Shown piece after piece: positions 33,601-44,781 of a stretch of 64,000 nt of DNA. Position 1 is the first letter of the stretch. Every line of letters begins with the position of its first letter. The stretch is from assembly GCF_008831285.2 (NCBI RefSeq), contig NC_045150.1:15621362-15685361 (forward strand). Direction: 5' to 3'. This DNA is from Nymphaea colorata (Eukaryota; Streptophyta; Magnoliopsida; Nymphaeales; Nymphaeaceae). The notes under the pieces are model-generated. The model saw only the letters and a list, made by a program, of their open reading frames with translations, was not told the DNA's origin and did no database searches. Both the position numbers and the translations under genes were made by a program.

Positions 33601-34607
33601 TGAAACTGACCAGGTTGTTTGGAGACACAACCATCAACCTTGTACTGGGGTTGGAGACATACTTGACCATACTAGGGGAGCGAGGGAGAGAGAGAGTTGG
33701 AGGAAATACATTTGGCAAGGAAAAGCCCCCTCTAGTGCTTGCTGGTTCAGTTTCCTTGCCAGCGAGGGCAGATTACCCACTTTAGACAGAATCAAGAAAC
33801 TAGGTTTTCATCTTGCCAATTGTTGTCTCTTTTGCAGGAAAGCTGAAGAAACTAATGATCATGCTATCCTTCATTGTGAGGTAGCCAGAGAAATCTGGGA
33901 ATGGATCTCAGCCAAGTTTGGCGTCATCTATTCACCCACTCGCAAATTCCAGCTTGAAATCCAACGGTGGATGCATAAGAAGGTGTGTGACGGGTGTGTT
34001 GGATAATTGCTTTCCTTATTGTCTGCTGGCGAATCTGGTGGCATCGCAATCGGCTAGCGCATGAGGACCAATCTATTACAGCCTTAAAGAAGATATATGG
34101 TCGACATGTGTGGCAACTTTCTTGGGTCTCAAATGGACAAAGGAAACGAAAGACACTGTCCGTACTTGAGCCATTTCCAATCTGATGTGGTCTGTCAGAC
34201 GCCAAGAACCTGCTAATATGCTCTTTTTTGCGGTTACACATGTTGAAGTTGCTGGGAAGTTGAGGGTTGCTGGAAACTCCTATTCTAGTGATGGAGTGAA
34301 TGTTATGGCTATATTGTTGAGCCCTAGGGGCAGGGTACTCGCTGGTGAGCTGGAGGTGATGGAAAAGCTGTTCAGATATCATAAGGAGTATGGCGGTCGT
34401 ATTTCTATTTGCACTAGGATCGAAGCCCTTACTCGGTGGGTACGGCAACATTATGACGGTAGCAGAATATGGTCGGAGTTCCACATGTTTGTCAAAGATT
34501 TCCACTACAATGTCAAGATTGAAAGGAATCATCTTACGGCGGATTTTGGGTCCTTCATCACCTCCCACGTCAAGGAGTTGAGGGATGTTTTTTTGTGTGC
34601 AAGCTAA
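30599..34607 (+). pseudogene. LINE-2 ORF2, endonuclease, RT, zinc finger and RNase H-like tail
   Basis: Endonuclease: LYWNIRGLARMEA, MVIGDFNAMMGS, LCKLDWSFVN, TSDHSLLV. RT: RSRIRWLAEGDKNT, SAAGPDGFPNYFY, LKLDLSKAYDRVS, RLRQGDPMSPYLFILVMEI, and active site MYVDDVLM (Y-V-D-D, where LINE-1 has F-A-D-D). Then IWQGKAPSSACWFSFLASEGRLPTLDR and CCLFCRKAEETNDHAILHC (zf-RVT), and a divergent tail ending RNHLTADFGSFIT that may be RNase H. Breaks: frameshifts near 30750, 30870, 31800, 33000 and 33990-34200, and TAG at 32373-32375 after DRVS where Trp is usual. Confidence 0.87.
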
Positions 34608-34812
34608 CTTTCACTGATTTTTAGCTTTTTTCCTGTATCTAGTGTCTTGTAAGTTGTTTTTCGGAAGAGCTAAGTCAGCCTTTGGGTATACTGTGTCTGA
34701 AGGATAGTAGTCTTTTGCTTTTTTGCTATCTTTTCCCTTTTTGTATAGCTCATTTTGTTTAATAAAGGTAGGGGGCCGCATCCCCCAGCAAGCTGTTATT
34801 GTGAATCCCTTG

Positions 34813-34951
34813 CGGGTGTTGGGTCCTCTTAAAACTTAAGAAAGCATCATTTGTGAACATCATCTCCTTGGGAAGTTTGTGAGGATGCCTCAGTTCCATC
34901 GACACCACAACTATGAGAGCAGACGTCATTCTCCTCGGTAGCTCCTTCCAT
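34813..34951 (-). pseudogene. TNL copy A, TIR exon, N-terminal part
   Basis: Start ATG at 34951: MEGATEENDVCSHSCGVDG, parallel to the copy B start MEGATEEKGVCSNGCGVDG. Indels around 34860 destroy the (F)-E-V-F-L-S-F-R-G motif and place a stop in frame. The similarity to copy B extends upstream of the ATG to about 34985 (GTTTCTTTGGGAACATTCTAATC), so part of the 5' leader is preserved. LINE-2 separates this from the rest of the exon. Confidence 0.85.
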
Positions 34952-35970
34952 TGCGAACAATTGGCCAATAGATTAGAATGTTCCCAAAGAAACAATGAGA
35001 CCGCTTCCTAGGGTTTTCCCCCAGCAACGGTTATGGCTGGAAAGATTTGGTTAGTTTTCATATTTAATTTCATAACTGCAAGTGGCCCTTCTTGCAGTTA
35101 CAAAATGTAAATATGGGGCTCAAGGCCACTATCTAACATCTCCTACTTAGTCATGAAACTGTCAGATTGTTTCCATTGTTTGTGGGTTTCCTTGATCTTT
35201 AGTTACGTAGTTTTCCATATCAGTTTATCCATCATAACTTAAATTTTGTTCAAAGGTTGTAGCAAGGTTTTTCTTTCATTTGTTTTTCATCACAACCTTT
35301 CAAATATTCAATATATTTTACATTACTTACGAGGCTTTTTTCATGCACAAGTATTTTCAATCGTAACATATTAAACTTAGTCTCATGTGAACCACAAGCT
35401 TTACATAAAAATCAACAAGAATGCTCTTCATTATAATGCTAGCAATCATATAAGCATTTGAAGCGTACATGTATATTCTCTTTTTATTCAATAATGAAGT
35501 TAGCTTAGATATTTTTCAACCACCTCACAAAGAGAGGATCTTCTTAGCCCGTACGGGCTACATGCTTGGCTAATAAATCATTAGGAATTCTTTTTGTTAA
35601 AAATGCTAGCAATTATATGAATATATCTTTTCTTTCATTTTGTCATTGTGGATAATCATATAACAATTGCAGAATTGGCTGCCTCTACTCTGCGCGGGAG
35701 AAGGTAGCCGAGCTTTCTCTTCGGCAGAAAAAGGAAAAATTAAAAGAAAAGAAAAGGGGAAACGAGGAGGTCGCTTGTTGATGAAACAGCTTTGGGGTGA
35801 AGATATCCTTCTTTTTTTTTTACATATTTTTCAATAAAATTATATAATGGCAAAGAGAAAATATTGTTTCTATAATGTTATTATTTCTAGGAGAATGTGA
35901 GATTTTAGAAGATTATTCTATCTATAAAAGATGCCAAATGTTGATATCTAAGGACGTAGTAGTTGCCAAT
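34952..35970. other. 5' side of TNL copy A, then AT-rich DNA
   Basis: 34952-34985 still matches the copy B leader. After that the homology ends at a CCTAGGGTTTTCCCCC junction. 35040-35970 is AT-rich with no gene or element I can identify. Confidence 0.4.
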
Positions 35971-36115
35971 GAGGATGTGTGGATAGGCCTCATTGGCAAC
36001 ATAGACTCCATCCCCCTATCTAATGAAACTGACCAGGTTGTTTGGAGACACAACCATCAACCTTGTACTGGGATTGGAGACATACTTCACCATACTAGGG
36101 GAGCGAGAGAGAGAG
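35971..36115 (+). pseudogene. Duplicated 145-bp scrap of LINE-2
   Basis: Nearly identical (about three differences) to 33548-33692 of LINE-2, the stretch coding EDVWIGLIGNIDSIPLSNET. It is followed by an 18-bp tandem word GAGAGAGAGAATTACA repeated twice. A copy-paste scrap 1.2 kb outside the LINE, more recent than most divergence in the region. Confidence 0.88.
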
Positions 36116-36434
36116 AGAATTACAGAGAGAGAGAGAGAATTACAGAAATTTTTTGCAAACAATTACAGAAAATGCATTTTTTAAAAAAAATGTGATAAAT
36201 TAAATGATCATTTAAACCTTTAAAAAACGTGTTTTTTGAACAAAAACGTTAAAAATTGTTTTTTTTTGCTTTTTTATTTTTTTAAGTATTTTTAATGTCA
36301 AACAGTTTTTTTACTTTTTATTTTTAATTTGTTGCAAATCTACTTACCATGTGATGTTTGTGTTATTAGTTTTTCACTTATTTTATATTTTTTATTTTTT
36401 CGTTTTTTAAAATTTTTAGAAATTTTAATTTTAT

Positions 36435-36843
36435 AGTGGAAAACTAATTTTGGTAGATATGGGGTTCAGGTCTTCTGGATCAAATCTTGTCTTAGCTGTG
36501 TGACATAGGAGCATTTCAGATTTAAAATCCAATTATGGCATTTGGATCCGAATCCCGTCCAACTCCAATTTTGTCATAAAAAGGTTGGATTTGGTATAGA
36601 ATTAGATCCAACCCGTTTTACAAAGAAGCTTCCCACCAATGGTAAAGAATATCGATGAAAAGGGCGAAGGTCAAAATGGGACTTAATGTTTTCCAAACAG
36701 CTACTCGAGACACAAGATGCCATGCTCTTGACCATGACAGAATCGGACATCACATGTGATCAACCCACTAGTCCATGACTTGAAACATTTTTCTATTTGC
36801 TCCAATAATTTATGTTCAACCGAAAATTCTTTTTCTCTCTCTT

Positions 36844-36924
<81 letters not shown>

Positions 36925-36950
36925 ACAGAACAAATGAGATTTACTTTTCA
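36435..36950. repeat. 0.45-kb direct repeat, copy 2
   Basis: Partner of 28583-29030. It contains an expanded (TA)n tract where copy 1 has a short T/A run, and GACCAT is duplicated near 36730. Confidence 0.87.
36847..36921. repeat. (TA)n microsatellite, about 75 bp
   Basis: An uninterrupted AT dinucleotide tract. Another (TA)n of about 55 bp is at 37018-37073. Confidence 0.97.
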
Positions 36951-37017
36951 ATATAGCACAAAGAGATTTCTAAATTTTTCTACGATAAATTAATATATAT
37001 ATATATTTTTTGGTGAT

Positions 37018-37020
37018 AAA

Positions 37021-37073
<53 letters not shown>
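37018..37073. repeat. (TA)n microsatellite, about 55 bp
   Basis: A pure AT dinucleotide tract at the left border of the short-LTR retroelement remnant. Confidence 0.95.
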
Positions 37074-37076
<3 letters not shown>

Positions 37077-37898
37077 TGTCGTTGAGAAGAATAGAAGTGA
37101 TCTCGACTGTCCCATGGCTATGATCGTGTCCTCCCTTTAAGCGTATCTGCCATGGTAGAAGCAGAGCAACAGAAGTAATCGGTCGGCGATCACTTTCAGC
37201 AGCAGCTCCTGTTTACAGCGCCTGGAAGTGTGCTGCCGCAGCTTGTGCAGCGGATTGCAAGATTAACCCCAACTGTAGCAGATTTGGGGAAACAGGGGAT
37301 AATCGGTCGCCAACTGTTGCAGGCAACTTCCTGAAGACGGGCGATATTTAAAAAATCGACTTCTCCTTTTCCGATTCTCAAAAAATCCAAGATTGTGCAG
37401 GAATAATCTAAGCTATTGGTCCATTGCTCGACAGCTGAAAATGCCAAATATTACAGCGCAACAAGATTGAAACACCGTAGATTTGTCGGTTTTGTCCCAC
37501 CGATAACAGTCGCATGAACAGAGGGGAAAAACAGAATTTCACATATGCAAATGGCGACTAATTCTTGAATAAAATCATGCTAATTCACCAAAGAATTATT
37601 AAAATGCATCACCAAAGGAGATTGGAATCCAATTTCGATCAGAAATTGGATCACAGTTACCAGACTGAGCAGGAACTCCACTGTCGGTCCTCTGTTTTCC
37701 AGTGGGCGTCTGTTCTATCCGTTTCTTGAAAAAACTCCTTACAGATTTTGATTCTCCATCTAAATCCACCTCTTCTTGGTCGATTTTCCTGTACTCCGCA
37801 GCAACTCCTACTCCTGGAATTCTCAGAGTCGACAGAATTTCTTTGTTGCAAATGTCAGAAACGAACCAATTGCAGCTCCTAACGAATCATCTCCAAGT
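37074..37898 (-). other. Internal leader of a short-LTR retroelement remnant
   Basis: Follows the primer site of the LTR at 37911-38111 on the minus strand. Only short frames, no gag, protease or pol similarity. Its far end is the (TA)n tract, so the remainder of the element is missing. It could be a TRIM/LARD-type non-autonomous element or a leader cut off from its coding region. Confidence 0.5.
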
Positions 37899-37910
37899 CC
37901 TCTGATACCA
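37899..37910 (-). other. Primer-binding site, tRNA-Met type
   Basis: The minus strand reads TGGTATCAGAGG immediately after the LTR end ...CTTAACA. Confidence 0.78.
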
Positions 37911-38111
37911 TGTTAAGAAGTATATAATAGAAAAACAAAGACTGCGAGTGGGATAAAAAAACAGGGAAGACAACAATATACGTGGTTCAACTTGTAGCCT
38001 ACATCCACCAGAGAAAAGGGGCATTCTTCTTCTTCATACTTTCACTCACACCTTTACAGCAGGGATACATCCCGTTATATAGGTTACACTCATCACATTT
38101 AGTTGGAAACA
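37911..38111 (-). repeat. Short LTR (201 bp, TGTTTCC...TTAACA)
   Basis: The minus strand starts TGTTTCCAACTAAATG at 38111 and ends CTTCTTAACA at 37911, next to the primer site. It has a TATA-like CCTATATAACGGG near the start and the ACGTGGTTCAACTTG-type (minus: GTTGAACCACGTATATTG) segment common to plant copia-like LTRs. Only one LTR is seen. Confidence 0.72.
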
Positions 38112-38788
38112 AATTTTGAGAGATTTATGAGAATCTTCAGTTGCTGCCGTTAGAGTTGCTCTTTGATTCCGATGATCTTGACGACTTCATAACGATAACG
38201 CACCAGATCAGCATCCAATCTCCTCCCAAAAATAGCGGATCTTCTAATCTCTTTTTATGGAAGCTGAGAAATTGCCGCCTCATCTCATTGTAACGAACAC
38301 TATCACTATAAGAAAACCCTTTGACCTTTGATAGGGGGTTTTCTTACCTTCGTCGGAGGAGAGCATGACAATGTCAATGCCTTGCCCATCCGAAAGAGGA
38401 TACACCTGAAACCCTAACCTTTGACCACCATTTTTCTTGTTCGACACAGTCATAAGGGGCTGTGTCGATTGCCTCTTCATCGTCGGTGCCGAAAGACCAA
38501 ATTTGACACCCGTTCTTCAATGCCGTCTTGAATGGATGCTGTTGACGGTGGTTTTTTTGCCTACCATCCAAGAATTACTGTTGTCCGACGGTTGATTTTA
38601 AGTCACAGTAAGAGATTTAACCTTACAGTCCATACCCAGCGTCCTCGCCAGAGGAAAAAAAAAGTTCGCCCAAAAAAGATTCTGACGACGGGTTTTTGCC
38701 CTTTGTTAGAGCTTCAGACGACTTCGACAAGCCACTTAAATGCTGTCGGAGAAATAGTGTGCTTCGACGGTACATTTTACCCACTGAG
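38112..38788. other. Unassigned DNA with CACTA-like motifs
   Basis: CACTATAAGAAAACCC at 38309 looks like a CACTA transposon end, and GTCGGAGG, CCGACGG and GACGGG words follow. The opposite end (GTCGGAGAAATAGTG at about 38743) matches poorly and no 3-bp target duplication is found. No coding frame of note. Confidence 0.35.
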
Positions 38789-39625
38789 TAGGGGTGAACA
38801 CGAGCGGAGTCGAGCTCGAGTTCAGTTAGCTTGAGTTCGGCCCCGCTAATGAAACTTTGAGCTCGACTCGGTTCGGTTAATGAACCCTTGAGCTTGACTC
38901 AGCTCGAGCTTGAGAATAGGTCGACAAAAGCAGCAACACAAGCTTGACTAAGCAGTTACGTGTTGAAATTGAGCTCGGCTCGATTAACGCTCGACAAACT
39001 CATTTAAATAGAATTTATGTCACCAATATGCGGGGTGTGGGTGCCGGCGAGGTACATCTCAAAAAATTTAGGTGCGGCAAGAATATTTATTATTATCATT
39101 AATTTATTATTATAATATATTAATAATATCATATTTATTAAAAAAACCAAAAAAATAAACTCAAATTAACGTGGTGCAGTTTGGGTGCGAATGGGTTGCA
39201 CCCGCACCCGCGTCGCATAGATGCGGGTGCGTCTTCTTTCCTGCCGCAGCCTGGTAACATAAAATAGAATTGATATTTATCATTTTGTGTTGAGCTCGAT
39301 CTCGACTCGATTAAGGCTCGACAAACTCATCTGAATAGAATTTATATTCACCGTTACATGTTGATTTCGAGTTCAACTCGATTAATGCTCGACAAAATCG
39401 TAAACTTGTTTGAATATATCAATTTGATTAAGGTTCAACAACGCGATTAAGGCTCGAGCTCAACTCGGCAGTTACGTGTTGAGCTCGAACTCAACTCAAT
39501 TATTTGAACCAGTCGACTCATGAACTCGAGCTCGACTCGTTAGGCAAATGACTCAACCCAAACTCGTTCATGAGCCGAACTTTAACGAGTCGAGTTCGAG
39601 TAACTCAACTCGTTGTTCACCCCTA
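38789..39625. mobile_element. TAGGGGTGAACA element of GAGCTCGACTCG repeats, with nested insert
   Basis: The ends TAGGGGTGAACACGAGC and (complement) TAGGGGTGAACAACG are good inverted repeats. The body is a series of GAGCTCGACTCG/GAGTTCGACTCG words. At 39030-39255 a different GC/AT block (GCGGGGTGTGGGTGCCGGC ... GCGGGTGCGTC) is inserted between otherwise parallel segments. Non-coding. No target duplication seen. Confidence 0.62.
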
Positions 39626-39858
39626 CTTGCAAGTCCCTAACGAGTGTCCCCGACATCACTGTCCTTGCTGCTAATGCTACCCTGCAACTATAGCATCACC
39701 AAAGCCTTGGGAGGGAATATATTTTAGTCACCCATACTCTCTTTTCAAAAGTTTCTCATCTCTCTCACATCTCACCTGGTCCTCTATCATCTCACCCTTG
39801 CTCAAGGAGCACCATCTATGATTTCCAATTATTAGATGCATAGGTCCATAGCGACGAT

Positions 39859-39863
39859 GCGGC
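39859..39863. repeat. Left target-site duplication GCGGC
   Basis: GCGGC here and at 45365-45369 flanks the TA...TA copia element. Five bases is the copia norm. Confidence 0.9.
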
Positions 39864-40447
39864 TAAAGAAAGTAGAGAGCAAGAGAGAACTGGGAAAAAA
39901 AGGAACACGAAATTAACGTGGTTCGGTTCTTGTGAACCTACGTCCACGATCAGAGAATCAAAAGCCTTCCTTCCTGGTTTCTTTTGTTTCTTTACACAAT
40001 ACACTTTCTATGTACAACGACACTATATGTACAGCAACAAGAAGCTACTGAGATCTCCGTGTAACCGGCGAGAGATTGTTGGGCATAATTGTTTCAGCTT
40101 GAGAATCGTGAGCCAAATCACCATCTTTATGATCTTTCTTTTTCTCTTTTCTTCTTATCTCGTCATCAATATTACTTTCCTTTTCTCCGTGCGTTTCATT
40201 GTGAGAAGCGTGGATCAGATTGGGAACGTTCTGGCTGGCGCAGGATAACTGATGCTTTCCATTTGAGGCCATTACTAAATGACATTGCATAGAAGATTTT
40301 CTGCTTCCGTTTTGTTCCTTGCAGTTGTCAATACCAAGGCTGGACATTGCATTAGAGTTGGGCGTTACATTATTTGATTGACGATTTCCTTGCTGGCTTG
40401 ATTGCTCAGGATTTGCATGAATCAGATTTGAATGTTCGTCTTTAATA
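39864..40447 (-). repeat. 3' LTR of copia element 3 (584 bp)
   Basis: Starts (minus) TATTAAAGACGAAC after the polypurine tract TTTGAGGGGCG, and ends CTTTCTTTA. It has one extra T in the TTTTCTTC run relative to the other LTR. Confidence 0.93.
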
Positions 40448-43400
40448 CGCCCCTCAAACGAAAACGGCTGGTGACGTTGAGTTTGGCCCGTGAATTTAAA
40501 AACTGATCTTTCCCCAAGGCTTTGGTAAATACGTCCGCAATTTGATCAGAAGAAGTCACGTATCTAGTGATGAGATGCCCTGAAGTCTCCATTTCACGCA
40601 CATAATGATAATCAATCTGAATATGTTTTGACCGATTGTGTAAAACTGGATTTTTGGCTAAATAGAGAGCACTGATATTATCACAAAGAAGAACAGGTGC
40701 TTTCATAATGGGAATGCCAATATCTCTAAGGATTTGAAGGAGCCAGGTTAATTCTGCAGTTGTTGATGCCATGGAATGATATTCAGCCTCGGTGCTAGAT
40801 CGAGCGACGGTAGTTTGCTTCTTCGCACTCCAAGAAATACAATTTGCTCTTAGAAAAGTACAGTACCCTGTTGTAGATCTTCTGGTAAGATGACATCCAG
40901 CCCAAACTGCATCAGAAAAAGCATATAAATCGACCGTGCTTTGAGAGAGAAGATGAATTCCATAATCGGTGGTCCCTTTGATGTAATGGAGAATACGCTT
41001 GGCAATGTTGAAGTGAGCTCGGGTAGGATTCTGCATAAATTGACTGATGAAAATTACTGAAAAAGATATCTCTGGCCGAGTGATTGTCGGGTACTATAAT
41101 GATCCAACTATCGCACGATAAAATGTGGGATCTGGGTATGATGAAGTGTCCAGAAGATCTAACTTAGTTGCCGTAGGAGTGCTCATTGGTTTGCAATCAA
41201 GCATTTGTGCTCGTTCCAAAATGTCTCGAGCATATTTTGCTTGATTGAGGAAGAGACCATCGCCAGTGTGCAAAACTTCAATCCCAAGAAAATAGCTGAG
41301 TTGCCCCATATCTTTCACAGGAAATTCAACTTGAAGTTTAGAGAGAAAATTCTGAATTAAGCTGGAAGAGCTACCTGTAAGCACCATATCATCAACATAG
41401 ATTAAGAGAATAAGACAATTGTTATTCTCATGAAACGTGAACATTGATGGGTCTGAATAGCAGCTCCGAAATCCATTGACGAAGAGGAAATCACTTAGCC
41501 GTTGAAACCATGCTCTAGAGGCTTGCTTCAGTCCATATAAAGCCTTTTTAAGACGACAAACGTGATGCGGAAGAAGAGGATCTTCAAACCCTGGTGGTTG
41601 AGACATATAGACTTTTTCATCAAGCGATCTATGTAGGAAGGCATTTTTAACATCTAATTATTTGATGCTCCAATTGAAAATGGTTGCAATAGAAAGAACG
41701 AGCCTTATAGTAGTCGGTCGAATGACGGGAGAGAAAGTCTCTTGATAATTGATTCCTTCAACTTGAGTGAAACCCTGGGCAACCAAGCGTGCCTTTAGCC
41801 GATCAAGGCTTCCATCAGGTTTGAGTTTGGATTTGAAAACCCATTTAGATCCAACGACGTTCATATTGGGTTTTCTTGGAACTAATTCCCATGTATTATT
41901 GGATCTCAGCGCTATCATTTCGTCTTCCATCGCCGCTCTCCACCCATCATGTTGAAGAGCATGTTGGATTCTTTTGGGCTCTTTTTGAATGCTAGAATAA
42001 GTGATATGAACATTGGCATATTTGGGATTGGGTTTGTGAATGCCCGTCATAGCTCTGGTGGTCATTGTTCTGTTTTGCGAAGATGTTGCTCGTGTCATAG
42101 ACCTTGTAACTATGGCTCGAGTTTCCATGGAGCTCGATGGAAGAGTCTTAATTTAGGGTGTTTCTGAATGATGGGGGCTAGATGAAGCTGATGGCATCGG
42201 ATCAGGTGGATCGGCTGAATCATCATTTGTAGGTAAGGAGCTGACATTGGTCGCGTCGTGAACATAGACATTTAGACGCGGGTCTGGTGCAGGGCTGCCA
42301 TAAGGTGTGAGATCGTCAGATTCTAACAGAGTTCCAGCACTTGAGCTTTCAATGTCGTCAAAAGATGTAAAATCACTTCCCATGACGTTGTCCTTGTAGA
42401 GGGAAGATGGATGTTTGAAAGGGAGTGAATTTTCATCAAAAACGACATGCCTTGATATATATAGACGTCTGGAATTTGGTTCAAAGCACTTGTAACCCTT
42501 ATGAAAGGTGCTATAGCCAATAAAAACACATGGAACAGATTTAGGATCAAATTTGTTCCTTGCATATCCTCGCAAATAAGGGAAACATCTACTCCCAAAA
42601 ATGCGCATGCTGGAATAATCAGGGATCTTGTTAAACAAGATGGCAAAAGGTGACTGCATGCTCAAAGTAGCGGAAGGCAGCCTGTTCATTAGGAAAACCG
42701 CAGCTGAAAAGGCGTCAGTCCATGCTGGAGCATTAGAATGAAAAAGTAATGTTAGACCCAATTCAGTGATAGACCGATGCTTGCGCTCTGCCTTGCCATT
42801 TTGTTCAGGTGTCTTGGGGCATGAATATTGTTGTTTAATTCCAAGGGCATCAAGTTAGGCTATGAATTGAGAGCTAGTATATTCGCCGCCTCCATCACTT
42901 TAGAAAAATTTTATTTTCCTGTCAAACTGACGCTCAACCATTTTGTGAAAATGAACAAAAGCATCAAAGAAATCAGATTTGCGCCTTAGAGGATAAAGCA
43001 TCAACAAATATAGCATAGAAGCGATATTGTTCTCGAGATAGAACGGGTGTCGGCCCCCATAGATCACTGTGAATTTTTTCTAATGGTAAGGAACTAATAT
43101 CATCTCTCTCAATAAATGGCAATTTGCAAGCTTTACCCATTTGGCAACTAGCACAAATCGAAAATGAACCATTAGGCAAAACATCAATATATTTATGATT
43201 CTTCAAAAAGGAGAGAACACTAGATTGAGGATGTCCCAATCGAGCGTGCCAAGATTCTTCCGTCGCCCGTCGAAAACATGATGAAAAGAAAGCTTTATGG
43301 CTGCCACTGTTGTTAACTTCATAGAGTCCGCCTTGTTCAGTTCCCATTGCCACTATTCTGCCCGTCCTCTTGTCCTTCAAGATGCATCGACCAGAGGTAA

Positions 43401-44697
43401 ATTCAAAATTATATGGAAAATCGTTAGTCAATTTACTAACAGAAATAAGATCTTTAGTGAGACGAGGAACATAGAGAACATCCTTAAGGGAAAGATTTGG
43501 AGAAATATCAGCTTGTCCAACGTGTGTTATTGGGATACGCTGCCCGTTCCCAACGATAACAATATCAGAACCATAATAAGGAGAGATGTTTTTAAGTTTA
43601 CCTGCGTCCCCTGTCATATGGGCTGTAGCTCTAGTATGAACAAGCCATCCAGAATCTTGTGGATCACTTATAGTAAGGGCTGCAAGGGCATGAGTGGCAT
43701 CGTCCGCTTGGAAAGAGTGATTAAATCGATTGTAGCATCTCATGGCTGAATGGTTCTTCTTGTTACAAATTTGACAAACAATATCTTTGGATGAATTGAA
43801 GGAGGTGGCTGATCCATCGATTTTTGTTTGAGGTGGTTTAGTGTTGTAACCTGTTTGTGACGGATTCGGATTGTAACCTCCTCCATGAGAGAGATGATTT
43901 TGATGGTAACGTCCTCCACGTCCACCTCTGTTATGTTTCCCTCGTCCTCGAGAGATTTGATAAATGCCCCAGGGTCGATTTGGATTGTCACGTTGCGCAT
44001 AGAAGGCAACTTGGGGCGAGGTGTCAGAATTAAAAAATTTGTTTCTCACTTCCAAACTTTGTAACAAAGATATCAATTCTTTGTAAGAAGGAACGGGTGG
44101 CTTGAGCATGGCCATAACGAAAGGCTCGTAGCCTTTTCCCAGTCCTTGGAGAAGCCAAAAGGCCTTTTCTTTGTCTCCGACAGATTTTCCTATGGCAGCC
44201 AAGTCATCACATATAGCTTTGAACTTGGCGACATAGACTTCAAGGGCGTCGTTACCCTTTTTACAAGTCGTAAGCATATGAGTAAGATGAAATCCTCGTT
44301 CTTGGGATTCTTGGGCAAAAGCATCAACAAGAGTTGACCAAATTTCTTGAGAAGAATTTAATCCAACAACTAAACCAAGGACGTTTTCAGACAACGTACC
44401 AGTGATCCATCCTTTAATAAGACGGTCGGAGCGACGCCATGATTCAAACTTGGGATTGGAGATAAGTTGACAAGGATCAGCAGGATCAACAATGTGACTT
44501 GGTGGAGGAGAGATCGAACCGGTCAGAAAACCCTCCTTGTCCTGACTTTCAATGAGTGCAAGGATTTGCGTCTTCCACAATAGGAAGTTATTGTGCGTCA
44601 GCTTCAGAGAAACAAAATTGGCCACGTTCAAATTGAGGGGATAAGGATAGAGCAAACTGTTAGATGATGCTGCTGAGGAGGAAGGTGCCATGGTCAC
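40422..44697 (-). pseudogene. Copia element 3 gag-pol
   Basis: Gag starts at ATG 44697 (NFVSLKLTHNNFLLWKTQI). Then a CCHC knuckle CQICNKKNHSAMRC, a protease site reading VHTRATAHMTGD where the catalytic Asp-Thr/Ser-Gly triad should be (Asp replaced by His, Gly by Arg), and the integrase zinc region (HARLGHP..CASCQMGKACKLPF). The frame breaks at 42973 through a deletion in the integrase core, with further stops before SDGGGEYTSSQF and after it. RT follows with LKARLVAQGFTQ, a stop before LDVKNAFLH (about 41656), and an intact [10 protein letters not shown]; after GSL (41093) another stop precedes RNase H (SWSAKKQTTVARSSTEAEYH, KNPVLHNRSKHIQIDYHYVRE). Integrase, RT, RNase H order is copia-type. 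Confidence 0.93.
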
Positions 44698-44768
44698 AAA
44701 AATGGAGGCGACGGGCTTCCTTGGATATCAACGGTGGCACTTAAGGAAGGGCTTATCCCGCCTTCGAA

Positions 44769-44781
44769 GGCTCTGATACCA
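44769..44781 (-). other. Primer-binding site of copia element 3
   Basis: The minus strand reads TGGTATCAGAGCC directly after the 5' LTR end ...CTTTCTTTA, complementary to initiator tRNA-Met. Confidence 0.88.

Larger units (their letters stand above)
30032..34802 (+). mobile_element. LINE-2: 5'-truncated L1-type LINE inserted in a TIR exon
   Basis: 4771 bp bounded by a 10-bp target duplication GAATCCCTTG. The 5' end is truncated inside ORF1, as is usual for LINEs. The 3' end reads AATAAAGGTAGGGGGCCGC...GCTGTTATTGT without a poly(A) tail. Orientation is opposite to the resistance gene it disrupts. The coding regions are decayed, so the insertion is not recent. Confidence 0.92.

Noticed and set aside
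36756-36956. Frame rich in Ile-Tyr
   Set aside because: Translation of the (TA)n microsatellite.
38309-38750. CACTA transposon from CACTATAAGAAAACCC to GAAATAGTG
   Set aside because: The right end matches too poorly and no 3-bp target duplication is present; kept only as a note.
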